NCBI GenBank assembly: GCA_951640165.1
Contig: OX621256.1
Coordinates: 434,001 to 498,000, forward strand
Source of the DNA: Pseudoips prasinana
Taxonomy: Eukaryota > Arthropoda > Insecta > Lepidoptera > Nolidae
Reading direction: 5' to 3'
DNA: 64,000 nt
Position 1 is the stretch's first letter; the number at the start of each line of letters is the position of its first letter. Made by a program: the position numbers and the translations under genes. Of the stretch, positions 10,683 through 21,568 are shown one piece after another. The notes below the pieces were generated by a model. The model was not told the origin of the DNA and did no database searches. It saw only the letters and a list, made by a program, of their open reading frames with translations.

Positions 10683-13600
10683 ATGGATTGCTTGAAATAC
10701 TTGATGGCTATGGTAACTATTCGCGTATCTCTCTATTAAGTGAACTGCAGTAATGTACCATGTCATAGCATAACGTTGTGTAAGTGCCCATTGCGAAACG
10801 CATACATAGATGGTTAGTGGTTGGCCAGACGGCCACGGTTTCAGTTGTATACTTAATTGACGGCCAAAACTTTCGTACATGACGCGACGTCACTAACAAG
10901 CGATAGCTTTGGGTTGCCGTAGTGTAGGTCAGTGACATACATTTCCGATAGTTCTTCATAATATCAAGAGATGGCGGTAATAACAAGTTATGGGTTGAGA
11001 TACGCGTAATATTATTTGATGTGGAAATCTGTAACTAATATGTACATACATACATATATACGACTCTGATTGACTGACTCTGTTATTTAACGACACCTGA
11101 CACCTACTGCTTAACGTATCTTGAAACACGGAATGAACCGAGTAAGTCACACATCTGTGCCTCTAGCACGAGTTCCTGCAGTTTACTTACTCGATCACAC
11201 GTACAGTTTCGCCCCATACATAGAGCACCAGAGTTTTAGTTCTTAATAGTTTCCGCAAGAGGCGCTGGTGCTCAATGAATGGGAGAAACTGTACGTGTGA
11301 TCGAGTAAGTAAACTGCAGGAACTCGTGCTAGAGCCACTGGGAAGAAGAGAATACTTCCGCGTCCGTATAGGCCTCAGCTCTACCCAACGCGTGATCTCT
11401 GGGTAAAGCTACACTATGCGCGGCTAGACTGGTTAATTACAGAATACACTCCAGCATTTGTGATCCTGTGTGTTTGTAAGATCCCTACAGCTTGGGCAGA
11501 GCCAATGAGTGCCAATGCGTGAGTATTGCCGTTTGTGTCGCAGGTATATAAAGGCTACCACTAAGCAAGGATTTAATTATATGACGATATCACAAGGCTT
11601 CGAAAAATATGTCTCTGCTGCTGTGAGCCTTTGTGATAGATCCTGTCTTCTACGCCACTTAACTCATTACATCTCTCTGTATTATGATTCGTACTTATTA
11701 AAAAAGATGTAAAATACTGAAATTGAGGCAATAATCATCATCATCATATCAGCCGAAAGACGTCCACCGCTGGACAAAGGCCTCCCCCAAGGATCTCCAC
11801 AATAGCCGGTCCAGCGGCTTCCCGCGACCCGCACAAGATCGTCGGTCCACCGTGTAGGAGGCCTGCCCACGCTGCGTCTTCCGGTTCGTGGTCGCCACTC
11901 GAGAACCTTTCTGCCCCATCGGCCGTCAGTTCTACGAGCTATGTGCCCTGCCCACTGCCACTTCAGTTTGGCAATTCTTTGGGCTATTCTTGAGGCAATA
12001 ATATAAACGACATATATCTATAGGTAAAAAATATTCAATGTACAGTTTTGACTTTCCTACGATTTTATTATACTTATGTGCTTACTTACATATTAATAAA
12101 ATCGTAGGAAAGTCAAAACTGTACATTGAATATTTTTTTTAAAGGATAAACAATCGATATCGAAATAAAAAATATAGTTTTTAGAATTTTTGTCTGTTTG
12201 TCTGTATGTATGTCCGGGCTAAACTCAAAAAGCACTGCATGGATTTACTTCAAATTTTGCATGAAAATTACTAAGAGGTCGGGTCAACATATGGGCTACA
12301 CGCTATCGGCTAAGGGGGAGGAGCTATGATAATTTATAAAATTTAACGCGGGTAAAACCGCGGGGCACAGTTAGTAATATATAAACAACATCAAAGCAAT
12401 AGTAGTGTAGAGCCGTCCCTTTGTTATTGTGTCATATATACATATATACACAATAACAAAGGGATTTTTGTCAAAGCCAAATTCTCGGCGTTACGTGATA
12501 GAGGCGCATGCGGGCCGAATGCTAGTTTAATTACAAGACTTGACATAAATTGTATAAAGTTGCTGCATGACGGCGGCGAATATTACCACCTCATGTTCTC
12601 ATTCTGTGGAGGGGAAGAAGCCTTTTCGAAGAAACATCTACCAGAGAAAGGGCAGTAGCGTTTCTCTGTGATCATCATACTGCGATCGCCATCATACCCG
12701 TGGCCTAAGCGTGGCAAGCATATACCTACGGCACATCCGCCCATTCTTCTGGGAGGCGCTAGTACAGAAATGTGGTCATTCGACTGACAATGTGAACTTA
12801 AATTAAGGACCTTAATCTGTCTATGACACTCAACAATGTACAGAACATCATCTTGCAAAATACAATTAGAATTTTCTTTGAGAAAAATAATACCTTACCT
12901 ACCTTAACTGTGGTCGAGCACGCTGCCCCATGCCGCTTCACCAAGGCCACTCATTGGCTAGGTACTGCTTAACACGACTAACACTTTATTAGGTACTTAT
13001 TTCCGTGTGTTATCGTTTCAGCTGCTCGTGGCGTTGTGCTCGCTGTCGGGCACCCGGTCCACCATCCCGCAGCCACGGGCGCCTAACTTCCAATACTTCG
13101 AAAGGTAAACACCAACAGCCTACTTATCGCACTCATGGTACGTCCGCGGATGCACCGCGTCCACGATCGTCCTTACCCCATGACCTTAGTTACCATTCGT
13201 ATCGCTTCGCTATCGCTGACTTTGTTTCGCTGGGACTTCTCAGTTGGGGCGCATTGGATCCGGTGGTAGCATTAAAGCGCGACCGTCGTTACAAACACAA
13301 GGTCCGCCGTAATAATAACATTTAATTCGTACCTTAATATAGACAGAACCATTCAGACAAAATGTAGTAAAAATATAGCAAAAATTGAAAATTTAGATAA
13401 ATAAACCTACACATGAACCTTGACAATAACTTAATTTAAGTTAACTAAATATCGCTACTATTATAAAATAAATCTTATTCTAAATTATTTCCTACAATCC
13501 GTGTACCTAAATATCTATATGTACTTACTTACCTAGAAATAATTATATATTACTACAAACATGTTCTGACTATTTACAAGCGCTTTTTTAAAGTCTACGT

Positions 13601-14508
13601 CAGTAAAAACCTTTTTTAATTATTTTATTTTTATCGATGAAATGCTTTGTCGATGGGCGGTTTTACACCTTCATGCGGCTACTGACGAGAAGATCTATGA
13701 GTGGGTTCTCATGGATCTTCTCGTCAGTAGCCGCCCTGATCGAGATTGGTTGAGATCTCATTTGACTGTTCTTACTATTTAAGAGATACAGACTTGTGCG
13801 CCACACAAACATTTGGAAAATTAAACAACACTGAAATCAACGATATCGTTGTTTCCCCTTCCAAAACATAACCCTTCTAACTTATTCATTCAGTACTTCA
13901 CGAAAAATAAATTGAGCTTGACTATTATAGTTTTTGTTTCAATTCGCCAGATTTACGGAGAGATTTCGGGAGACTGAAATAATTATTTTCGGAGTATCAT
14001 AACTAATACAAAATTGGTGTAGGTACCTATCCACTTATCCACAAAAGCGAAACGGTCAGGCAAGTACATATGTATTCCATCAACAAAATGGTCTAGTCTT
14101 CAAATCCGGGGAGGAAAAACGTTTGAATAATGTAAATTAATAAATAGGCTGAAAAACCACACCACCAACCAATACCAACTGAATTTTGAGCTTAACAAGA
14201 TCTACTTGTCAAGCTCAAAATTAAGTTTGTTGTTATTAATTAGTAGTTATTATTATTTAAGTATTTTCAAAACGGACAAGAAATTGTTAAAAATGTGTTT
14301 AGGACGAACGCAGAACTGTTTATCGAAGAGTGTCTCTGTGCCAGGTGTCAGTGCGTAGTTTGTTGTAATGTGTGATTGCGTCGGTTGCAGGCCCAACTAC
14401 CGCTACCCGTACTACGACGCGGACGGCAAGGGCAAGCTGCTGTACGGCTACGGCGGGCCCGAGCTCTACCAGTACAAGAAGTACTCGCCGCTGGAGGGCA
14501 TATACTAG
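10683..14508 (+). CDS. Small secreted Tyr/Pro-rich peptide (76 aa)
   Basis: Three exons join in phase: 10683-10712 (MDCLKYLMAM), 13022-13104 and 14391-14508. Residues 1-23 form a signal peptide with core LLVALCSLSG, likely cut after about residue 23 (GTRS). The mature part of about 53 residues is rich in Tyr, Pro and Gly, has no cysteine, and ends YSPLEGIY. A dense block (NYRYPYYD, KGKLLYGYGG) fills the last exon. No dibasic processing site is clear. I do not recognise the family; it could be a cuticle or silk-related component or a peptide ligand. The 10-codon first exon lies 2.3 kb away and would be missed by ORF scans. The join is supported by GT/AG borders, phases and the hydrophobic core it completes. 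Confidence 0.72.
11161..11334. repeat. Fold-back element, 49-bp perfect arms
   Basis: CTCTAGCACGAGTTCCTGCA begins the left arm (11161-11209), and the right arm 11286-11334 is its exact complement. The inner 25 bases of each side pair imperfectly (GAGCACCAG against CTGGTGCTC). It lies in intron 1 of the small peptide gene. Confidence 0.8.
11735..11998 (-). mobile_element. RTE-type LINE 3' end fragment
   Basis: On the minus strand the frame gives GRPPTRWTDDLVRVAG, the C-terminal signature of lepidopteran RTE-like ORF2 products, followed by the GTCCAGCGGTGGACGTCTTT block and a TGATGATGATGATT tail. 5'-truncated. Confidence 0.7.
12026..12138. repeat. 45-bp perfect inverted repeat
   Basis: The arms 12026-12070 and 12094-12138 are exact complements around a 23-base loop. 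Arm start AAAAAATATTCAATGTACAG. The 3' end of a Helitron-like sequence follows directly. Confidence 0.85.
12150..12374 (+). mobile_element. Helitron 3' end fragment
   Basis: TTTAACGCGGGTAAAACCGCGGGGCACAG followed by TTAG and T is the hairpin plus CTRR-like end seen also at 62495-62523. The upstream GTCTGTTTGTCTGTATGTATG and the block GGTCGGGTCAACATATGGGCTA also resemble Helitron-derived sequence. The 5' end is missing. Confidence 0.5.
12416..12464. repeat. 17-bp perfect inverted repeat
   Basis: TCCCTTTGTTATTGTGT at 12416-12432 pairs exactly with 12448-12464 across a 15-base AT loop. Confidence 0.75.
12590..12790 (+). repeat. Family D SINE-like repeat, partial
   Basis: Contains ATCTACCAGAGAAAGGGCAG, the GTTTCTCTGTGATCATCATAC block and ACTGCGATCGCC, matching the 62165 copy. 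The AAGCGTGGCAAG block is present but the ATGATG tail is lost. Confidence 0.5.
13195..13650 (+). mobile_element. 3' UTR fragment of LINE family A
   Basis: Shares with the 25634-28443 copy the blocks GGGGCGCATTGGATCCGGTG, GCATTAAAGCGCGACCGTCG, GTTCTGACTATTTACAAGCG and TAAAGTCTACGT, and ends in a TTTA-like tail near 13625-13640. It is 5'-truncated and sits in intron 2 of the small peptide gene. Confidence 0.75.
13675..13734. repeat. 21-bp perfect inverted repeat
   Basis: GCGGCTACTGACGAGAAGATC at 13675-13695 pairs with 13714-13734; the loop itself has ATGAG/CTCAT that can extend the stem. Confidence 0.75.
14182..14222. repeat. Short hairpin
   Basis: AATTTTGAGCTTAACAAG pairs with CTTGTCAAGCTCAAAATT with one mismatch and a very short loop. 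Confidence 0.55.
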
Positions 14509-14656
14509 GCCCTGTCTACCTACCTACAATACCTACCTACAGACAGTCGGCTCGGGGAATCTATGATCTATTGTTACATTAGGCATAATGGAACTTCACA
14601 ATATGACGAAGTATTTTATAAAAACAAAATATTGTACACAACTGAAGGTATTTTCA

Positions 14657-14662
14657 AATAAA
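14657..14662 (+). terminator. Candidate polyadenylation signal
   Basis: AATAAA 149 bases after the stop of the small secreted peptide gene. A second AT-rich candidate lies near 14776. Confidence 0.5.
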
Positions 14663-16758
14663 CGACATTGACTGATACTTTTGTAATAAAAAAAATAATG
14701 GATGCACATGTTGATCATTATTTATGACCTGACTCACTGATTTATTAGTCTAACTTGTAAATAATTGTAATTTTGTAAAATAAAATATAATTTAAGTGAA
14801 ATGTTGTTGTGAATTTCATACTTCTAGCAAGTGGTAGACTTAGACAGCTTATAGACTGACTATAACGAAACGAAACTCTAAACTCTTGAGATCATTAATT
14901 TAATCGTCCATAAAACAGCGCTCTCTTTCACCCCGGGTAGGCGCTCTGCTGTTATACTACGGACGCTACACGGCAGCTCTAATTTATTATTTTCGTACTT
15001 CCACCCTTACGGAGGATGTACGGTATCCATCGGCTTTGTTTCTAAATATATATATATGGTCGAGAATATATGGTCGAGAGATATGTTCATTAACGTATCG
15101 GGTTATTAATAAGTGTCTATAGTGCTCTCAATAGTGCTATACCTTAAAAGATTTTAAAACAAACTTTACAACTGACACGCGACATTAGTCATAATAATAT
15201 GCAATCGAAAAAAGATTGGAGAAATCCACGAAAAGGATAAGATTTTCCTATCGGGTGAAAAACTTAAGTCCGCTGTATTTATATACCAATTATTAGACAA
15301 AAATATTTTGTGATATCTCTTATGTTGCGATATAGGAACTCGACATCGGTTCTATTATTTTTTAAAACAGTAATTATATGTACCTACATACTAAATGTTA
15401 ATATTAATTATTATAATTAAAAAACATAGATGGATTGCGAACCGCCTTTTTGAAGTCGATTGCAAGACATCATCTACCAACTATAAATTTTTCGCCTGCT
15501 TGGGGGAAATTACGTTTGTGAAACTTTGGGTGAGTGCGACAAACATTGCATGTCAGTTATAAAGTCTGTTTTAAGGGCAGTTTAAGGTATACCGCTAGAA
15601 AACGCTTATTTATATCGTTAACAAAATTGGTATCAGACGGCCAATTGCCGGTCGAGAGATCTTATCCTTTCCGCGGAGTTTTTCCAAACAACTTGAAAAT
15701 CGTTCGGACTGTGGCGAGCGGTGGGCCAGGATTGGAGAGGAAACTAGTATTTGCAAAGTAACTGGCGTCGACAGAGACAGTTGGTGCACCACTAAGATCA
15801 CAGAACACACGTGTAGTAAGTACCTGACATGCCTGAGCTTCACCGCTCAGTGTCATTTCATTGTGTGCCACTGTTGATCCTGGCTTACAGGAGTTGCAGT
15901 GGTGAGTAAGAGGAAGGGACCAGTCCCGTTTAATAAAAAAAAGTGTAGTACCTACGGCCTATGCAGACAACGTTTTGTAAGCGCGCCGTTGACGCGATAC
16001 ACACGCGCGTTAGAATCGCGTTTGTATCGATACAACAAAAACAAACTTGCTCTGTAGGAGTAGGATCACAGAGTACATTATAATAGCTGAGAAGATAAAA
16101 GCGCGCCGTAGACGCGCGTTTTCAAAAGGCGCGACGACGGCGCGTTTAAAAAAAGTGGTGTCCTTAGTTTTCCACATTTATTTCTTTTGTTCCTCTTGAT
16201 TTGCCTTAGATTTCACTGGAATTAAAAACTCACCGTTCTGCTTTGATATTTAAATTGTTCCAAATTTTAAAAACGTTTCGGAAATCATTTTCTTATGAGA
16301 AGCTTCACCTATACTTCTGTCCTTGTCTTTTCCTATGTCACTCTTATTACTTACTTTTCATTCCGAAACTTTCACCAATATGACAGATTAATTGGAATAC
16401 TTCCTTTTTTCACCTATCTCTTTCTTTCCTATCTGGAATTTCGCACCATCCCTTTTTTTTATAATCGAGCCACCTGATGTCAATATTTGCATTAAGATAA
16501 GAATTTTGTGTGTCCTTTTCAACAGCTATCCTTTTTATTTTGTTATAAAACATTCTACGTTTCAAAGCCTGCACGTGACAATACAATCGAATTCCTAACA
16601 ACTTCTTCAACTTCATAACATCAGACGCGTGGCTGATGTTGTTAAACGAAATAGACGCCAAAATTACAATAATAACAACAAACTCTGTGTGCAAAGTGCA
16701 AAAACCAGTCTAATGGGGAAAAGTTTGCTTTGTATTGCTCCAAAGATTTATAATAAAA
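14663..16758. other. Intergenic with unclassified repeats
   Basis: About 15580-15930 holds an open minus-strand frame (NPGPPLATVRTIFKLFGKTP) with no recognised family, perhaps part of a repeat. About 15955-16160 is a GC-rich patch with repeated GCGCGCCGT(A/T)GACGCG blocks, typical of a MITE. From 16295 on the DNA is T-rich and non-coding. Confidence 0.3.
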
Positions 16759-18549
16759 CTAGCTTTTGCCCGCGACTTCGTTCGCGTGGAATAGTGTCTT
16801 CCGGCAGATTTTTGGTTTTACCCACATAGTTCCCGATCTCGCGGGATCTCTTCAAAAATTAAATGAGGAAGATATTCTAGGGAACTCTTCAAAAATCAAC
16901 ATAATGAGCTCTGCGTTTGAATTGAAGATATGTATACTCACTTAGGGCATTAAAGCCGTTATTGCCGATCGAAAAAGGCGAAAATGTTATTTTTCCCTTA
17001 TTTTCAAAATATTTTTTTTTGCCATTTCAGAAAAAAATACTGTTTCTCCCTTGACAAATTTTCTATTATTTTAGGCTTTAAAGATTATTAAAGTTTCTTA
17101 CACCAAGACATTTCTGTATACCACGTTTTGAGTTTTGCCATCCTTTGCAAAAATATATAGGTCTTGTGGTTTTGACACTCTTGAGCACGCAACGTAGAGT
17201 TGTCCATGGGAGAAACAGGCTTTTTCAAGATGTACCCCCGCAACTTTAAGCGTTTGCCCTTGGGTTTTATTTATGGTCATTGCAAACGCAGTTTTCAGCG
17301 GAAACTAAACTCTTTTGAATTGGAATGGCAAATCAGTTGGAATGATGGGAATGCGGGGAATAATTACAGTTTCGCCTTTTGCCATTCCAGTCATAATAAC
17401 GGCTTTAATGACATTCCGTCCTAAATAGGTTACTTGTAACCATGTGCCGTTACATAGCCTTGGTGGATCTAGGTTTCTCATAAGCATCACAGGAACTCCA
17501 ACTTTCAGCCTCAACTTGTGAGAAGGCACTCCTGATAACTCTAAGGAGTTGAGAAACTCTGTTGGGTAAGATGTCACTTGCTCGGTATCCACGACGTTAT
17601 CTACTGATAGATACTCGATGACATCTCCCTCTACGTCAGACATAATTTGGTCATTTATCCGGCCTACTATTTCATTTGTTGGCGCCACTATCGCCCTTTC
17701 GCATAACCATTCCCGATTTTCGATATTAGCGCGTAAATCCGGATAGACACTATTTTTGAAATTGTATGTGCTATCCACAATTTGGCATCATTCGCTGCTC
17801 AGCGTGATCATACTCTCGGAGTCGGTAGGCATACGATCCTCGCCGATCTTCAGAAGAGCAGCAGCATACTGCCCGGCTTGACAATCATTATGGAGTAATA
17901 CTCGCATATTCGTCGACAGTGAAACCTTTTGCACATGTGTCCATAGCACAGATGCTTTTAAACAGGCATTGATTTCATCTACCGGTGTGCCCCTTGCTAT
18001 AACCGTCAGGGTCTGCCGGAAGTCACCGGCCAATAGAACCACCATTCCTCCCATAATACCTTGATTGTTTTTTATGTCTTTCATCGGGCGACGAAGTGCT
18101 TCGATTGCTCTTTTGTGGGACATCGTACATTTATCCCAAACCAGCAGTTTACATTGTTGCAACATTCTTCCACGCTTACTACTTTTACTTATGTTACAAA
18201 CTGGCATTTCCTCCCAACGCCATCTATCGAGCATAGTGACAACTCGGATTATTTATCTATACTCCGTTTGGGCATTTTCTTTGTGCTAAAAGTTGTATTA
18301 TATTGATATTATTTTTTTCATACCTTTTTACTATTTATTTACTTTTTCCGATGAATTTTCAGTACTGAATTGATGCCGACTCTTGACCAATAGATGGCGC
18401 TGTATGTCCGGAATAAATTTTATTTTTTATTCTCAAGTTCCAAACTATGTCTGTACCAAATTTCACACAAATCGGTTCAGTAGTTTAGGCGTGAAGCAAA
18501 GACAGACAGACAGACAGAGTTACTTTCGCATTTATAATATTAGTTTGGA
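16759..18549 (-). mobile_element. Helitron with both ends, internally deleted
   Basis: On the minus strand it starts TC at 18549 (TCCAAACTAATATTATAAAT, then GCGAAAGTAACTCTGTCTGT). It ends with hairpin CGCGAACGAAGTCGCG and then CTAG at 16759. The flanks are A on the 5' side and T on the 3' side, the A/T insertion site of Helitrons. At 1.79 kb it keeps only the end of the helicase gene, so the Rep (HUH) domain is lost. Confidence 0.8.
17098..18234 (-). pseudogene. Pif1-type Helitron helicase, C-terminal remnant
   Basis: Three consecutive minus-strand pieces (17788-18234, 17305-17778, 17098-17280) follow the order of a Pif1-like SF1 helicase. They show the Walker B region as LLVWDKCTMSHKRA (family DEC, here DK), motif III as LLAGDFRQTL, a mid domain with LKVGVPVMLMRNL, and the last motif as INKTQGQTLKVAG followed by QLYVACSRV. 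Stops between the pieces, the Glu-to-Lys change in Walker B and the missing N-terminal half show it is inactive. Confidence 0.85.
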
Positions 18550-19296
18550 TACCAGAATTTATGAAGACTCGTACTACAAGTTTTCTTAAAACAAAAATGA
18601 AAAAGGTTTTGATTTGTAAAAGTTATTACAGCATTAATGGATTTTTAACAGATAATAATTTATTTTAATTAATTTGGACATTTAATTATATATTTTTAGT
18701 ACCTAATTATTGACATTTTATTATTAGGTATTGTTTTAATTAGTGACAACATCTTAGAGATTAATTTAAATTAAATGGACGATATGATATGATGTTGATA
18801 ATAATGAATTTGTATGTATGTGCGCAATAACAAAAATGTATTTAAATAATTTTCATATGTCTTGTTAGGCAGATTTTGGTGGAACTTTAATTGCTTTTTG
18901 TTATCATGTATTACCCAAAATGAAATGAAATAAAGGATTTGATTTAATTCTTTTTTCTAAGTTGGTTAAAAAAGGTTGATCAAACAAACGAACAAATCGG
19001 AATACAAGGTAAAGGCGGAAGCTTCAGTGCTGTTAATTACCATATACGTACATACAAACATCCATAAAGATCGTTTGTTCTTCGCCTCGACGTTAGATCA
19101 CTCAGCATCCTTGAAAAGATCTAAGCAAACTCATCATAGTATTTACACGCTAACTGCGTATTGTGTATTGTTACTGGAAAATGGTCCTAAGACCTATAGA
19201 TTTAAGGTTCAACATCTTAAAACCCTATATGTCGCCGACTGTACCAACGGCAGAATGTACCTACTACTACAAACTTCAGTGATCTAATCAGCTACG
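18550..19296. other. Intergenic, upstream of small secreted gene
   Basis: AT-rich. TCAGT occurs near 19024 and the sequence after it becomes more mixed, so transcription of the next gene could start there. No TATA box was seen at the right distance. Confidence 0.3.
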
Positions 19297-19605
19297 ATGC
19301 ATACAGCCATGCTCCACAAAATAATATTATTAAACACTTTATTCATATTTTGTGAGTCTGTATACATTTATTCGAGTTTTTATGCACCATTGTTCGATCG
19401 GAGGATACTAAATTATCGTGTGGATGCTCCATTTTACCCAAACGCGGCGCTGCTCGCGAGGCAGGAGTACGAGAAGAACTATGGATACAGAGGAGAAAGG
19501 CTTATAGCTGACCTCGGCAATGGAAATAGCCCGAGTTATAGAAACAAGGATAGCAATGCAAATAATGTAAGTGTATTTATATTATTACAATTTATTTTTA
19601 AATGA
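19297..19605 (+). CDS. Small secreted protein, unknown family
   Basis: The frame starts MHTAMLHKIILLNTLFIFCES, a good signal peptide with likely cleavage near residues 20-25. The mature part has aromatic and Asn/Arg-rich blocks (FYAPLFDRRILNYR, EYEKNYGYRG) and becomes polar (GNGNSPSYRNKDSNANN). After the Asn run comes GTAAGT at 19567, a strong donor, so residues 91-102 (VSVFILLQFIFK) may be intron read-through and a further exon may follow; none was found before LSM6. It has one cysteine, in the signal region. Like the peptide gene 5 kb upstream it is Tyr-rich and lacks disulphides, but similarity is too weak to call them paralogues. Confidence 0.6.
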   Translation: MHTAMLHKIILLNTLFIFCESVYIYSSFYAPLFDRRILNYRVDAPFYPNAALLARQEYEKNYGYRGERLIADLGNGNSPSYRNKDSNANNVSVFILLQFIFK

Positions 19606-19815
19606 ATTGCGTCGTTGGTCTAGCGGTATCGTGTTACGCAGATAACGGGGTCCTAGTTTCAAACATGGTGTCGACTGCACGTGTGTTGCAATGGGTAAGA
19701 TAGTCGCTTCGTCGCGGTTTCGAGTCCCGCGCCGGATAACTATTCTTGTGACCCATAAATAGTTGTTCTGAGTCTGGATGTAATTTGTGTCCGTCTAATA
19801 TATGTTTGTAAAGTA
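19606..19815 (+). repeat. tRNA-derived SINE
   Basis: The head has the A-box-like TGGTCTAGCGGT and a B-box-like GTTTCGAGTCCCGCG. The body TGACCCATAAATAGTTGTTC and TTTGTGTCCGTCTA matches 36365-36530. It starts right at the end of the preceding open frame. Confidence 0.7.
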
Positions 19816-20276
19816 CCCCGCGACACAGGGATTCGATTCCCTAGTGCGGGCGTTCTTTTTAAAAAAAAGAACAGGATCAACAGTCACAAGGCATTTTGGG
19901 ATTTTTCTGTAAAGAAGTTGTTTCTCAGTATTAGACCAAAATCTGGGGGTAGGCGATATTACATCCCTGTGCCTAGGAGTGTGACCTAGGAGTGCATAAT
20001 ATGACCTCACAATGATGATAATGAATACTTTTAACATTCTCAGGTGTATGGGGATGTCAAGTTCTACTACACTTAAGAAGACATCAGCAGTGCCCAGAAG
20101 CTTCATCCTAGGAGCAGCATTGACCCACTGAAAAACTTCCAAATGGTAGATTTTTCCTTTTACAAGCCACTTAAATGGCACTACTTTTAAAGGGCTTGGT
20201 TATAATAAAACATGTACTGGAAGGAAAGTATTCATTTTGGAAACAACAAAAACATATTTACGAAGAGTTTACCAAG

Positions 20277-20282
20277 TTTATT
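20277..20282 (-). terminator. LSM6 polyadenylation signal candidate
   Basis: AATAAA on the minus strand, about 42 bases past the LSM6 stop codon. Confidence 0.55.
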
Positions 20283-20323
20283 AGCACAATATCCTTATTC
20301 CTAACTTATCACCTATTCCTACA

Positions 20324-21568
20324 TTATATCCTCCGTTTCTGTGTGCTTATGTACAGGACATTGTTGCCGCGGATGAATGCATCTCCGTACTTGTTCTTGA
20401 GCTGACCATTCACATACTCTTCAGTTTGTTCTAGTGCTATGTTCATGTAGCCGTCCAGGCAAGCAAGCACACCTGGAATATTAACATTTTTGGGTAATAA
20501 ACTATACAGTTTATGCTACATTCACATACAACAAATGCTATATTCTACTCTGCATTTGAATACTCAAACACAGAGTAGAATGTAGCATTTGTTGTGAAAT
20601 TTCTTAATTAGGAATCATTTCCTCCTGACTTTCCTGGAATATATTTCTACCAAGGTACAGAAATAAAATTCTAATGGACTAGCCATTTTAATTTCTCAAT
20701 AAATAACTTGACAACATTTATAAGTACAGTACAGTCAACAGCAAAACTAGCTGATCAAAATCAGATATTCAAGACTAATTATCATAAAATTGTGTCAAAA
20801 TAGTGTGGTGCTAAAGCATTCTAAGTGCATGAGTGTTAAGTGATAAACATATTATCTTATGACATAACTGCCTCCCAACTTGCTGGATTATTCAAAAATC
20901 CTAAACTTTTGTCTACATTCATCTTCATCATCATCATGTCAGCCAAAGTATGTCCACTGCTGGACAAGAGCCTCCCTAAAGAACGGGGATATGCCATAAT
21001 CGTCACACTTGGCAGATAGGTTGGTTGTAGTTCGCACAAAAACACTGCTGCCCGTTCTCTGGTAGGTATTCCCTAGGTCGATTTCTACGCCGATGATATT
21101 CCATGCCGTCACCACACAGCAACACGTTGTACATTACAAACATTTATGTTTTGTTTTTTAATCCATCAAATGGTTAATAAAGTTTCCACCTTTATAGAGA
21201 GGAAGCTGAGCACAGGACAGGGGAAAACTTAACCACTTAAACTTATTCGCTTTTATGTTTATACTATTTTGTATTACTATTGTAATCATTTATTCTATTT
21301 ACTTAAGTTGTTAATCAGAGGATTTTCATTCCTAACCTTAAAAACTGTATTCCTAACCTTAACTACTTATGATACCTGATTCGCGACAAATATACATAAC
21401 AATATTGATGAGTATCATCTCGAAAGAGCTCAAGGTACCACGGAGAGCATCTCATTTTGAAATATTAAAATAATAACCTCGGTAGTCAACGCCGCTGTTT
21501 AGTTTCACGACGACGGGGCGTCCATGGATTTGCTGGATGAAAGACGACAGGGCTTCCTTGCGACTCAT
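20324..21568 (-). CDS. LSM6: U6 snRNA-associated Sm-like protein LSm6 (79 aa)
   Basis: Part of the Lsm1-7 ring in cytoplasmic mRNA decapping and the Lsm2-8 ring that binds the U6 snRNA 3' end in the nucleus. Exon 1 (21568-21478) begins MSRKEALSSFIQQIHGRPVV and exon 2 (20472-20324) encodes the rest. Phase 1 joins them exactly at the Gly of DYRG. Sm motif 1 (VVKLNSGVDYRGVLACLDGYMN) and Sm motif 2 (IRGNNVLYIS) are intact, and the length equals the family norm. Nothing suggests damage. The 1-kb intron carries a family D repeat and a hairpin. Confidence 0.96.
20528..20595. repeat. 25-bp inverted repeat in LSM6 intron
   Basis: ACAACAAATGCTATATTCTA begins the left arm (20528-20552); the right arm 20571-20595 pairs with one mismatch across an 18-base loop. 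Confidence 0.75.
20925..21125 (-). repeat. Family D SINE-like repeat
   Basis: Has the TCATCATCATCATGTCAGCC left end (tail in minus orientation), CTGCTGGACAAGAGCCTCCC, then CACTTGGCAGATAGGTTGG and CTGCTGCCCGTTCTCTGGTAG. Almost complete copy. Confidence 0.65.

Noticed and set aside
19606..19700. Possible functional tRNA gene (A and B boxes)
   Set aside because: No acceptor stem or anticodon arm could be folded, and the body continues as a SINE found also at 36365.
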